A DNA stretch of 5,834 nucleotides from JAIVJZ01 sp035296385 (GTDB lineage Bacteria; Acidobacteriota; Blastocatellia; Pyrinomonadales; Pyrinomonadaceae): NCBI GenBank assembly GCA_035296385.1, contig DATHBB010000239.1, positions 1 through 5,834 on the forward strand, read 5' to 3'. The notes beneath the pieces are model-generated. The model was not told where the DNA came from. It saw only the letters and a list, made by a program, of their open reading frames with translations, and made no database searches. Below are positions 1 through 5,662 of this stretch, one piece after another (the stretch's first letter is position 1; the number at the start of each line of letters is the position of its first letter). The translations under genes were made by a program, and so were the position numbers.

Positions 1-1638
1 TCTGCGCCACGCCTGGAGGCGTTTGCCGCCTGCGGTCTGGAGGATGCTCATCAGGCCGATGTAGCCGTAGCCGAAGAAGAAGAGGAGGAGAAAGGGGATC
101 GTGCCCCACATGCTCATGTGCGCGGCGTAGAGCACGGCGCAGAAGAAGTAGATGGCGAAGCTGAGTTCGAGAAGGGGAAGGAGGCCGCGCTTGCGTTTGT
201 ACTTCTTGGCCTTCCACGTCGCGTCCGTCGTCGTCTCCACCTGATACTTAGGCGTGCGCACGAACTCCGACTTGACGCCCATCAACGCCTCAATCACGGC
301 GCGCGCGTTCGAGAACGCCAGCCCGATGCCGACCGCCATCACGAGCGGCAGGTGCAGCAGGCGGCGACTCCGCCCCGCCTCTTTATCCAGATACCAGATG
401 GCCGAGCCGTAGAAGAGTATGACCGAGACGGTCGAGAAAAACAGGAGCGGCACGTCGAAGGCCATCAGGTGATAGAAGCCCTGATTGTAGCGCACCAAGA
501 GAAGCGGAAACTGCAAGAAGCTCGCGATGATCATCAGCGGGTAACTGATGTTGCCCGTCAAACGGAAGAACATCTCAAGTCGCACGCGGAGCGGCAGGTT
601 GGCGCGCCAGATGCGCGGGTAGAGTTTGATGCCGACCTGCATCACGCCCTTCGCCCAGCGGCGTTGCTGCGCCTTGAAAGCGTTGATCTCGACGGGGATT
701 TCCGAGGGCGCGTCTTCATCGAGCAGATAGACGAAACGCCAGCCCATCAACTGCGCGCGGAAACTCAAATCCGTGTCTTCGGTCAGAGTGTCGTGTTGCC
801 AGCCGCCCGACAGTTCAATCGCGCGGCGACGCCAGATGCCCGCCGTGCCGTTGAAGTTGAAGAAGCCGCCCGTGCGATTGCGAACCGTTTGCTCGATAAC
901 GAAGTGGCCGTCGAGCATGATGGTTTGAAGGCGCGTCAGCAAGTTGTACGCGCCGTTGATGTGCGACCAACGCATCTGCGCGCAGCCGACGAGCGGGTCT
1001 GTGAAATAGTCTACGAGCTTGCGCAGGCAGTCGGGCTTGGGCACGAAGTCCGCATCGAAGATGGCGAGCAGTTCGCCACGGGCTGTGCGGTTTCCGTTTT
1101 CCAGCGCGCCCGCTTTGAAGCCGGTGCGGTCGGTGCGGTGTATGTAGTGTATGTCGAAGCCTTCGGCGCGATACTCTTCGACCGTGCGGCGCGCGAGCGC
1201 GACCGTCTCGTCGGTCGAATCGTCCAAGACCTGTATCTCCATGCGGTCGCGTGGGTAGTCGAACTGCGTGACGGCGCGCAGGAGTCTTTCGACCACGTAC
1301 ATCTCGTTGAAGAGCGGGAGTTGGACGGTGATGACGGGCAAGTCGGATTCGGCGAAGCGCGCTTTGGGCGCGGGCTGGATGTGGCGGTAGCGCCAGAAGT
1401 CCGCGACCTGCTTGATGCGATATGCGCCGTAGATGGCGAGCACGCCGAGGATGGTGAAGTAGAGGATGAGCACCGTCCAATCGAACGTGTCGAGTTGATA
1501 AAGGACGCTGATGTTCGACTGCGTCTGCCAGTGCCACGCGTCTACGAACTCGCTCCATAGCGCGCCGTACTCAACCCACTTCGGGTCTATCGGCTCTACG
1601 GGCGTCTGCGCCGCTTGCTGGGCTAAAAAAAGGAGCAT
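1..1638 (-). CDS. Membrane GT2 glycosyltransferase, cellulose/mannan-synthase-like (3' end cut by window edge)
   Basis: The frame is open for 546 codons from ATG 1638 to base 1 with no stop, so the C-terminus is missing; the length suggests only a short piece is lost. Seen: a membrane segment near residues 54-72; a GT-A domain starting near residue 100 with the family motifs in order: DDS at 139-141, DAD at 195-197, FNGTA at 262-266, TED at 286-288 and QQRRW at 324-328; then about five hydrophobic segments (roughly 363-382, 394-420, 427-446, 490-506, 510-533). Known: the D, DxD, TED and Q(Q/R)xRW set marks inner-membrane GT2 enzymes that use a nucleotide sugar to build beta-linked glycans. 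Inferred: the QVLDDSTD and GTAGIWR context is closer to CSLA/CSLC-like or glycolipid-forming relatives than to BcsA, and no PilZ domain is seen. Product and acceptor cannot be read. The start has only a weak Shine-Dalgarno; an in-frame GTG lies at 1671. Confidence 0.9.
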   Translation of the reverse strand, partial: MLLFLAQQAAQTPVEPIDPKWVEYGALWSEFVDAWHWQTQSNISVLYQLDTFDWTVLILYFTILGVLAIYGAYRIKQVADFWRYRHIQPAPKARFAESDLPVITVQLPLFNEMYVVERLLRAVTQFDYPRDRMEIQVLDDSTDETVALARRTVEEYRAEGFDIHYIHRTDRTGFKAGALENGNRTARGELLAIFDADFVPKPDCLRKLVDYFTDPLVGCAQMRWSHINGAYNLLTRLQTIMLDGHFVIEQTVRNRTGGFFNFNGTAGIWRRRAIELSGGWQHDTLTEDTDLSFRAQLMGWRFVYLLDEDAPSEIPVEINAFKAQQRRWAKGVMQVGIKLYPRIWRANLPLRVRLEMFFRLTGNISYPLMIIASFLQFPLLLVRYNQGFYHLMAFDVPLLFFSTVSVILFYGSAIWYLDKEAGRSRRLLHLPLVMAVGIGLAFSNARAVIEALMGVKSEFVRTPKYQVETTTDATWKAKKYKRKRGLLPLLELSFAIYFFCAVLYAAHMSMWGTIPFLLLFFFGYGYIGLMSILQTAGGKRLQAWRR

Positions 1639-1676
1639 TCCGGTATTTCTCGTCAACGAAAAGTAAATCACTGAAG

Positions 1677-1710
1677 GCGCGTCGCGCGGTTCGCAAACCG
1701 TGCGACGCGC
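1677..1710 (-). promoter_or_regulatory. 15-bp-arm hairpin in the leader of the glycosyltransferase gene
   Basis: Arms 1677-1691 and 1696-1710 are reverse complements except for one position, a G-U pair if read on the plus strand, around a 4-nt loop (CGCA). The stem is very GC-rich. On the minus strand it ends about 38 nt before the glycosyltransferase ATG at 1638. No clean T-run follows on either strand, so it is not a convincing intrinsic terminator. It could be an mRNA leader structure or a dyad operator. The structure is seen; the role is inferred. Confidence 0.5.
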
Positions 1711-1748
1711 TTAACGAACAAACCCGCGACGCCGAGCACCCTCCACAT

Positions 1749-1778
1749 AAAACGAGCAGCGCCCTTGCCGGACGCTGC
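1749..1778 (-). terminator. Terminator-like hairpin with short T-run
   Basis: On the minus strand GCAGCG (1773-1778) pairs with CGCTGC (1756-1761), with a further CC/GG pairing inside, and is followed after 3 nt by TTTT (1752-1749). The T-run is short and the site lies about 200 nt past the stop of the 172-residue membrane protein gene at 1983. It would separate that gene from the glycosyltransferase gene. This is a weak call from structure alone. Confidence 0.3.
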
Positions 1779-1853
1779 CCCTGTTTCATCGCGCACATTG
1801 TAACCGAACCGCCGCGCGCCGACAAACGAAGAAAGGGACGAGGGCGTGGTGAT

Positions 1854-1982
1854 GAACGAAAGACTGTTCTTTGCCAGTCGTCCGTTGTCAGTTGTTCAAA
1901 TCCGTCTTTAGCAACTTGTGTGATAGCGACTTAACAACGGACGACTGACTACGGACAACGGGCAGTTCTTATTCATCCTTTC
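1854..1982 (+). repeat. Compound heptad-repeat palindromic element, copy 1
   Basis: Left arm: consecutive 7-bp units CAGTCGT (1875-1881), CCGTTGT (1882-1888) and CAGTTGT (1889-1895), with an in-phase outer unit GAACGAA at 1854-1860. Then a 38-nt core (1896-1933). Right arm: ACAACGG (1934-1940), ACGACTG (1941-1947), ACTACGG (1948-1954) and ACAACGG (1955-1961), followed by in-phase units ending TTC (1962-1968 and 1976-1982). Positions 1875-1888 and 1934-1947 form a perfect 14-bp inverted repeat. The core matches the reverse complement of 4151-4188 at 31 of 38 positions, including the 16-mer CCGTCTTTAGCAACTT. The element ends exactly where the stop codon of the minus-strand gene at 1983 begins. 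No coding potential is seen. It may act as a 3' mRNA hairpin or be a non-autonomous mobile repeat; both are inference. Confidence 0.75.
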
Positions 1983-2501
1983 TTAAAAGTTGGACGGCGG
2001 CGGGGGCGGCATCATGTTAGCCGTAGTGTCGAGGCGTTTCTCGAAGAGTTTGACGCCGAGCAGGCCGCCGAGCGTGGAGAAGGCGACGTAGATGATCGTG
2101 TGGAAGACGGCGAAGCCGAGCATCATCGGGAGTTTTTGCAGCGCGCTCTGACCGCGCGCGATCTCCGCCTGCCGTCGCACCTCTTCGGCGACCTGCGGGT
2201 TGAAGCCCTCCATCGCCTTCGCGATGAATTCGTTGAAGCTGTCGCCCAGAATCAAACCGAGCGGGATGCCGATGGAGTGCGCCACGAGTGTCCCGATCAG
2301 TCCGGTCAGCGCGCCGAGTTCCGCGCCCTGGCCGGGCAGCACGGGCGAGGCCGAGCGGCGGACGTAGAGGTAGGACGCCAGCGCGCCGCCGCCGACCACC
2401 CAGATGCAGCAACACATGTTGCCGAAGCTGATCGGCGGGATGGCGGAGAGCAGTCCGAGCGTGACGCCCCCAATCAAGGCGGCGCGCATCTTGTCAGTCA
2501 T
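1983..2501 (-). CDS. Small multi-pass membrane protein of unknown function, with proline-rich C-terminus
   Basis: A protein of 172 residues that I do not recognise as a named family. Seen: hydrophobic segments near residues 7-25, 31-47, 62-86 and 126-149; a Cys triplet at 30-32 at the start of the second segment; a motif GAELGALTG at 59-67; a charged, probably amphipathic stretch around 95-122; and a C-terminal MMPPPPPSNF. It is a paralogue of the next gene upstream (2668-3300): the spans C-x-C through YLY, GA(E/K)LGA, IG(T/I)PL and the M-polyP-(S/T)N(F/Y) tail line up with almost no gaps in the first half. The start ATG at 2501 has no clear Shine-Dalgarno, and an in-frame ATG at codon 5 is not better placed. 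It is likely an inner-membrane protein. The stop abuts repeat copy 1. The gene call is firm; function is unknown. Confidence 0.82.
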   Translation of the reverse strand: MTDKMRAALIGGVTLGLLSAIPPISFGNMCCCIWVVGGGALASYLYVRRSASPVLPGQGAELGALTGLIGTLVAHSIGIPLGLILGDSFNEFIAKAMEGFNPQVAEEVRRQAEIARGQSALQKLPMMLGFAVFHTIIYVAFSTLGGLLGVKLFEKRLDTTANMMPPPPPSNF

Positions 2502-2545
2502 ATGTTTTGAAGTTTATGAGAAGGACTAAAAACGGCTGTGCATGA

Positions 2546-2601
2546 AGGACGACAAGCTAAGCAGTCGTCGCCGAAACGACGCCGCCGCTGCTTGCCGTCC
2601 T
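2546..2601. repeat. Long imperfect stem-loop between the two membrane-protein genes
   Basis: Outer arms 2546-2556 and 2591-2601 pair at 10 of 11 positions, the last being a G-U type mismatch. Inner pairings are 2561-2564 with 2588-2591 (sharing base 2591 with the outer arm, so only one of these pairings can use it) and 2566-2570 with 2577-2581, closing a CCGAAA loop on the plus strand. On the minus strand the structure follows the stop at 2668, with a TTTTT run about 14 nt further on (2532-2528). It could be an imperfect terminator or an mRNA-stabilising hairpin between the paralogues. Structure is seen; role is inferred. Confidence 0.4.
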
Positions 2602-2667
2602 CCACTCGTCACAAGATAGGCGGGCGCTGGAGAGTGTTCTCAACGCACGCGCGCCCGCCGCGCGGGT

Positions 2668-3300
2668 TTAACTGCCGGCGCCGAAGCTGCCCCCGCCGCC
2701 GGTGCCGCCACCATAACCGCCGCCCGCGCCGCCCGCACCGCCGCCGTAACCGCCGGTGCCGCCGCCGTAACCACCACCGCCCATCGGGGGCTGTGTGCCG
2801 CCGCTGTCGCCGTAGTTGGTCGGAGGAGGAGGAGGAGGCATCCCGCCGCCGGGACGATTCTTGCCGAAGATGGCCGCGCCGATCAAACCGCCGATGGCCG
2901 CGAGGATGACAAAGATCACCGCGCCGACAATGCCCATGACGAGGAACAGCGCGAAGCCCGTCAGAGACGCCGGAAGATTCACGCCCTGATCACGCAGTTG
3001 CGCGAACTGTGCGTCCATCACCGCCGAGTTCACGAAATACGAGAGCGGCGTGCCGATGATGAGATTCAACAATCCACCGGCGACGCCGGCGATGGCCCCG
3101 AGTTTCGCGCCATCTGCCGGAGTAAGCGGGCCGGAGGAACTTTTAGCGTAGAGATAGACGGCCAGAACGCCGGCGGCGATGGGAAGCAAGCAATTGCAAC
3201 AACCGACGCCGGGTATGACCGAGCCGATCAAGCCGAGCACAATCATCACGGCTGCGATGCCGAGACCGGCCATTACCGCTGGTTTTGTTTGTTCATTCAT
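2668..3300 (-). CDS. Small multi-pass membrane protein paralogue with polyproline motif and glycine-rich tail
   Basis: A protein of 210 residues, function not recognised. Seen: hydrophobic segments near residues 8-30, 36-52, 67-90 and 112-145; Cys at 34, 35 and 37, with C35 and C37 aligning to C30 and C32 of the downstream paralogue; GAKLGAIAG at 64-72; MPPPPPP at 154-160 followed by TNY; then a low-complexity tail (about 164-210) made of GGGYGG and GGTGG-type units. The downstream paralogue stops right after the matching SNF, so the glycine-rich tail is an added extension on an otherwise shared design. Start: ATG 3300 is preferred because the protein then begins MNEQTK, matching the paralogue layout, with GAAGGTG upstream as a distant Shine-Dalgarno. 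The frame is open further upstream to 3372, but those 24 residues are polar and read through likely promoter DNA. The tail could be periplasmic or cytoplasmic; topology cannot be settled from sequence. Confidence 0.82.
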   Translation of the reverse strand: MNEQTKPAVMAGLGIAAVMIVLGLIGSVIPGVGCCNCLLPIAAGVLAVYLYAKSSSGPLTPADGAKLGAIAGVAGGLLNLIIGTPLSYFVNSAVMDAQFAQLRDQGVNLPASLTGFALFLVMGIVGAVIFVILAAIGGLIGAAIFGKNRPGGGMPPPPPPTNYGDSGGTQPPMGGGGYGGGTGGYGGGAGGAGGGYGGGTGGGGSFGAGS

Positions 3301-3341
3301 ATTTATCAGACACCTTCGCGGAGAGTTTAGATAAAACTTGG

Positions 3342-3372
3342 ATCGTACATTTTCAGCCTTGCACACTGACAA
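3342..3372 (-). promoter_or_regulatory. Possible sigma70 promoter for the glycine-rich membrane protein gene
   Basis: On the minus strand TTGTCA (3372-3367) matches the -35 consensus at 5 of 6 positions, and TACGAT (3347-3342), preceded directly by TG, is a 4-of-6 match to the -10. The spacer of 19 nt is long. The site lies about 40 nt before the ATG at 3300. Low confidence: motif matching only. Confidence 0.2.
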
Positions 3373-3373
3373 G

Positions 3374-3415
3374 TTCTACTGACAGGAAAATGCCTTCTAC
3401 AGACAGGAAAGATGA
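3374..3415. repeat. Two-copy 21-bp direct repeat upstream of the glycine-rich membrane protein gene
   Basis: Two adjacent units of 21 bp (3374-3394 and 3395-3415) share TTCTAC, GACAGGAAA and an A/T-rich end, with only a few mismatches. A 21-bp spacing is two helical turns, which would place two protein-binding sites on the same DNA face. The repeat lies just upstream (minus strand) of the candidate promoter for the gene starting at 3300. A regulator-binding role is inference; the repeat itself is visible. Confidence 0.45.
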
Positions 3416-3461
3416 CTTGCACCGAAGTTATCAAGTGAACCGGGAATTTGAAGTGCTTATT

Positions 3462-4073
3462 TCACTTTCGTTCAAAGACCACCGTTGCCGGTGTCGTCGT
3501 CGGGGTTGCCGCGTCGTGCGCCGTGCGTTGACGGTTTCGTCTTTGGCGTCGTTGCCGAAAGATTTCGAGCACACCGGGCACGACGTAGGCGGCCAGCCAT
3601 GCGCCGAGCCACGCGCCCGTGAGCGCGCGCGACGAGTGCGTGTTCGCCCACACGCCCGTGATGCCGAGCGTGAAGTCAATCGTCGTCGGGGCGAGCGCGA
3701 GGACGAGCCACTCGCGGCGCGGCGTCGCCGTAAACGCCGTAGCGCGTCGCCAGCCGCGCGCGGCGAGCGGGTAGAGCAGAACCGCGACGGTAAAGCCCGC
3801 GTAGATGCCGAAGCACCGCGCGCACACCGCCAGCGGATGACCCGCCACCCAGAAAGCGCGCTCCGCCATCTGGTGACAGACGGTTTTCAACCCCTGATAG
3901 ATCACGAAAGCAGACGCCTCGTGCCCGCCCGACGCCGCCAAAGGCGCGCCCACGATCAAACCCATCCAAAGAAGCGCGAGCACCGCCGCGCAGCCCCAGG
4001 CCTTCCACGCCCACGACGCGGAAAACTCGCGCGGCGCAAGCGGCGAAACGTAGCTGGCAGGGGAAGCGTGCAT
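3462..4073 (-). CDS. DUF2085 family membrane protein
   Basis: A protein of 203 residues from ATG 4073. Seen: hydrophobic segments near 24-46, 80-104, 122-141 and 150-172; the family signature CHQ at 66-68, then GHPLAVCARCFGIYAGF at 78-94 with paired Cys 84 and 87; and an Asp at 133 inside the third segment. After about 173 the tail is Arg-rich, then Thr/Ala/Pro-rich, ending VFERK. Known: DUF2085 proteins are small bacterial membrane proteins with a conserved CH and VCARCxGIYxG pattern and no established function. Inferred: the Cys/His set could bind a metal or form disulfides. Start: a TTG two codons earlier (4079) is possible but less likely. No Shine-Dalgarno is visible in front of either, because the 5' side runs straight into a heptad-repeat array. 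That makes expression by read-through from glpX, or a promoter inside the repeat, worth considering. Confidence 0.85.
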   Translation of the reverse strand: MHASPASYVSPLAPREFSASWAWKAWGCAAVLALLWMGLIVGAPLAASGGHEASAFVIYQGLKTVCHQMAERAFWVAGHPLAVCARCFGIYAGFTVAVLLYPLAARGWRRATAFTATPRREWLVLALAPTTIDFTLGITGVWANTHSSRALTGAWLGAWLAAYVVPGVLEIFRQRRQRRNRQRTAHDAATPTTTPATVVFERK

Positions 4074-4080
4074 AAGCAAG

Positions 4081-4255
4081 GAACGATGAAGTAGGAACGC
4101 GGAACGATGAAGTAAAAACAGTCAGTTGTCAGTAGTCCGTTGTCAGTTGTTTAGTGGTAATCACAGAAGTTGCTAAAGACGGTCTTGAACAACTGACTAC
4201 TGACAACGGACAAAGAACAATCTTTCATTCATCGTTCCGCGTTCCCGCTTCATAC
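4081..4255 (-). repeat. Compound heptad-repeat palindromic element, copy 2 (inverted relative to copy 1)
   Basis: Ten consecutive 7-bp units run in one phase from 4081 to 4150: five of GAANNNN type (for example GAACGAT at 4081-4087 and 4102-4108, GAACGCG at 4095-4101), one junction unit, then CAGTTGT, CAGTAGT, CCGTTGT and CAGTTGT (4123-4150). A 38-nt core follows (4151-4188). The right side from 4189 has ACAACTG, ACTACTG, ACAACGG and then units ending TTC up to 4251. Inverted pairs: 4121-4137 with 4195-4211 (16 of 17) and 4094-4111 with 4228-4245 (18 of 18). Read on the minus strand, the core matches copy 1 at 31 of 38 positions. The left end lies 7 bp before the DUF2085 start and the right end abuts the glpX stop. 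Folded, it would form a very long hairpin in any glpX read-through mRNA. Confidence 0.78.
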
Positions 4256-5317
4256 TTAAAATCTGATGACTGTCTCCGGCCCACCCTCTACGTGGACGGT
4301 GTCAACGAAGCGTATGTGGCGCGACTCGGTGGTCATCACGAGCGAGTGCGTGCGTTTGCCCGCGCCGAAGAAGCGCACGCCGCGCAGGAGCGCGCCGTCG
4401 GTCACGCCCGTCGCGGCGAAGATAATCTTCTTGCCGGGCGCGAGATCGTCCGTGCTGTAAACCTTGTGCGGGTCGTCTATGCCCATCTCTTTCAGGCGCG
4501 TGATGACTTCGGCTTCGGGCGGCACTTTGTTTTTGTCCACGTCGAGGCGTTCCGGATCATAGACGAGCCGCGCCTGTATCTCGCCGTTCAGACATTTCAT
4601 CGCCGCCGCCGTGATGACGCCTTCGGGCGCGCCGCCGATGCCCAACAGCGCGTGGATGTTCGTGCCCGCGACCGCCGCCGAAATGCCTGCGGAGAGATCG
4701 CCGTCGGAGATGAGGCGTATGCGCGCGCCCGCATCTCTCACTTGCTGAATCAGTTTTTTATGGCGCGTGCGGTCGAGCACGATGACGGTCAGGTCGTCCA
4801 CGTCGCGCCCCAGACCTTTGGCGATGGCGGCGAGGTTGTCTTTGACGGGCGCGTTGATGTCAACGAGGCCGCGCGACGAAGGGCCGACGACGATCTTGTC
4901 CATGTAGATGTCGGGCGCGTTCAGCAGCCCGCCGCGCTCGGAGGCGGCGAGCACGGCGATGGCGTTGTTCGCGCCGAGCGCGCAGAGGTTCGTGCCTTCG
5001 AGCGGATCGACCGCGATGTCCACTTCGGGATAAACGTCTTCGCACGCTTCCGCGCCCTTTTCTCTGATGGCGCGCACGCCCTCGCCCACTTCCTCGCCGA
5101 TGTAGAGCATGGGGGCTTCGTCGCGTTCGCCCTCGCCGATCACGATCCGACCGACCATCGGCACGGTGTCCATCACCTCGCGCATCGCCTCGACCGCGAC
5201 GTGATCGGAATGCTTGCGGTCGCCCTGCCCCATCGTGCGCGCCGCCTCGATGGCCGCCGCCTCGCACACGCGCAAGAAGTCCAACGACAGATGCTCGGTC
5301 TGTATCTCGTAGCCCAT
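4256..5317 (-). CDS. glpX: Fructose-1,6-bisphosphatase class II (GlpX)
   Basis: A cytosolic enzyme of gluconeogenesis that hydrolyses fructose 1,6-bisphosphate to fructose 6-phosphate and phosphate, usually with Mn2+. The protein is 353 residues, slightly longer than the usual 320-340. Seen: GDRK at 32-35; IGEGERDEAPMLYIGE at 60-75; VDPLEGT at 103-109, the Li+-sensitive phosphatase signature supplying metal-binding Asp104, Glu107 and Thr109; SDGD at 204-207; GGAPEGV at 228-234, whose Glu232 corresponds to the catalytic Glu213 of the E. coli enzyme. All key residues are present, so the enzyme should be active. Known: in cyanobacteria this family also acts on sedoheptulose 1,7-bisphosphate; no Calvin-cycle gene is visible here. 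Start ATG 5317 is supported by the conserved N-terminal layout; GGGAG lies 12 nt upstream and AAGAGG almost touches the ATG. The stop at 4256 abuts repeat copy 2. Confidence 0.97.
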   Translation of the reverse strand: MGYEIQTEHLSLDFLRVCEAAAIEAARTMGQGDRKHSDHVAVEAMREVMDTVPMVGRIVIGEGERDEAPMLYIGEEVGEGVRAIREKGAEACEDVYPEVDIAVDPLEGTNLCALGANNAIAVLAASERGGLLNAPDIYMDKIVVGPSSRGLVDINAPVKDNLAAIAKGLGRDVDDLTVIVLDRTRHKKLIQQVRDAGARIRLISDGDLSAGISAAVAGTNIHALLGIGGAPEGVITAAAMKCLNGEIQARLVYDPERLDVDKNKVPPEAEVITRLKEMGIDDPHKVYSTDDLAPGKKIIFAATGVTDGALLRGVRFFGAGKRTHSLVMTTESRHIRFVDTVHVEGGPETVIRF

Positions 5318-5527
5318 GCCTCTTTTTGTCTCCCGGTCTTAAATAATGATGATGTGTTGCGGCGAGTCCGGTGTATTACTGCTCTTGTTGCTCACGCCAC
5401 TTCGGAAATGCGCCGCCATACTAACAGAGAGCGCGCGGAATTTATAGACTCTTGACGACTCACTATTTTATTAAGTTGTGGACGACCGGGCGTTGCCGGA
5501 AATTATGCAATAGGTCGAAAAGTTTTC

Positions 5528-5556
5528 TTGACAGCTAATTAAGGCAGGTGTACCGT
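5528..5556 (+). promoter_or_regulatory. Candidate sigma70 promoter for the right-edge gene (upstream)
   Basis: A perfect -35 box TTGACA (5528-5533) is followed by a 17-nt spacer and TACCGT (5551-5556), a 3-of-6 match to the -10 that is directly preceded by TG. It points toward the gene starting at 5740, which would give an mRNA leader of roughly 180 nt. Confidence 0.35.
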
Positions 5557-5578
5557 CCGCGCTATCGAACAAAATGCG

Positions 5579-5606
5579 TTGACACCCCCGGAGATTTCGT
5601 TAACCT
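5579..5606 (+). promoter_or_regulatory. Second candidate sigma70 promoter for the right-edge gene
   Basis: A second perfect TTGACA (5579-5584) with a 16-nt spacer to TAACCT (5601-5606), 3 of 6 to the -10 consensus. The 51-bp offset from the first TTGACA could mean tandem promoters, or one of the two is chance. Confidence 0.25.
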
Positions 5607-5662
5607 CACTTTCCCCTACAAAATTTGGACGAGCACCGGTCGGCTTTAGGGAGCCGTGATTG

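Larger units (their letters stand above)
5318..5662. other. Divergent intergenic region between glpX and the right-edge gene
   Basis: No convincing coding frame here. The region separates glpX (minus) from the plus-strand gene and is more AT-rich than the coding DNA. For glpX, the minus strand carries TATAAA (5446-5441) and TAAAAT (5470-5465) as possible -10 boxes, but neither has a good -35 at the right distance. Toward the right edge it carries two TTGACA boxes, listed separately. A small hairpin CGGCT/AGCCG with a TTAGGG loop lies at 5641-5656. I could not match the leader to a known riboswitch class. Confidence 0.5.

Noticed and set aside
118..1560. Plus-strand open frame of 480 codons
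   Set aside because: It is antisense to the glycosyltransferase, whose catalytic motifs are all intact; the product is a low-complexity, charge-rich sequence typical of the opposite strand of GC-rich genes.
1625..1631. A7/T7 run at codons 3-5 of the glycosyltransferase as a frameshift site
   Set aside because: The frame is intact through the run to a good ATG, and there is no alternative upstream frame that would need the shift.
1571..1825. Minus-strand open frame of 84 codons
   Set aside because: It overlaps the start of the glycosyltransferase in another frame and runs through both hairpins; there is no ribosome binding site and the composition is unlike the other proteins.
2538..2909. 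Plus-strand frame of 123 codons, very Arg-rich
   Set aside because: It is the opposite strand of the glycine-rich repeat tail; GCC-repeat DNA reads as Arg in this frame.
3301..3372. Longer start (ATG 3372) for the glycine-rich membrane protein
   Set aside because: The extra 24 residues are polar, are absent from the paralogue, and cover the likely promoter; ATG 3300 gives a start matching the paralogue.
3285..4094. Plus-strand open frame of 269 codons
   Set aside because: Mostly antisense to the DUF2085 gene, with an Arg-rich, compositionally artificial product.
4081..4255. Heptad array read as a CRISPR or a tandem-repeat gene
   Set aside because: Units are 7 bp without spacers, mirrored around a core, and no cas gene or coding frame accompanies them.
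4154..5455. Plus-strand open frame of 433 codons
   Set aside because: Antisense to glpX, which has all family motifs; the frame starts inside repeat copy 2 and its product shows no domain.
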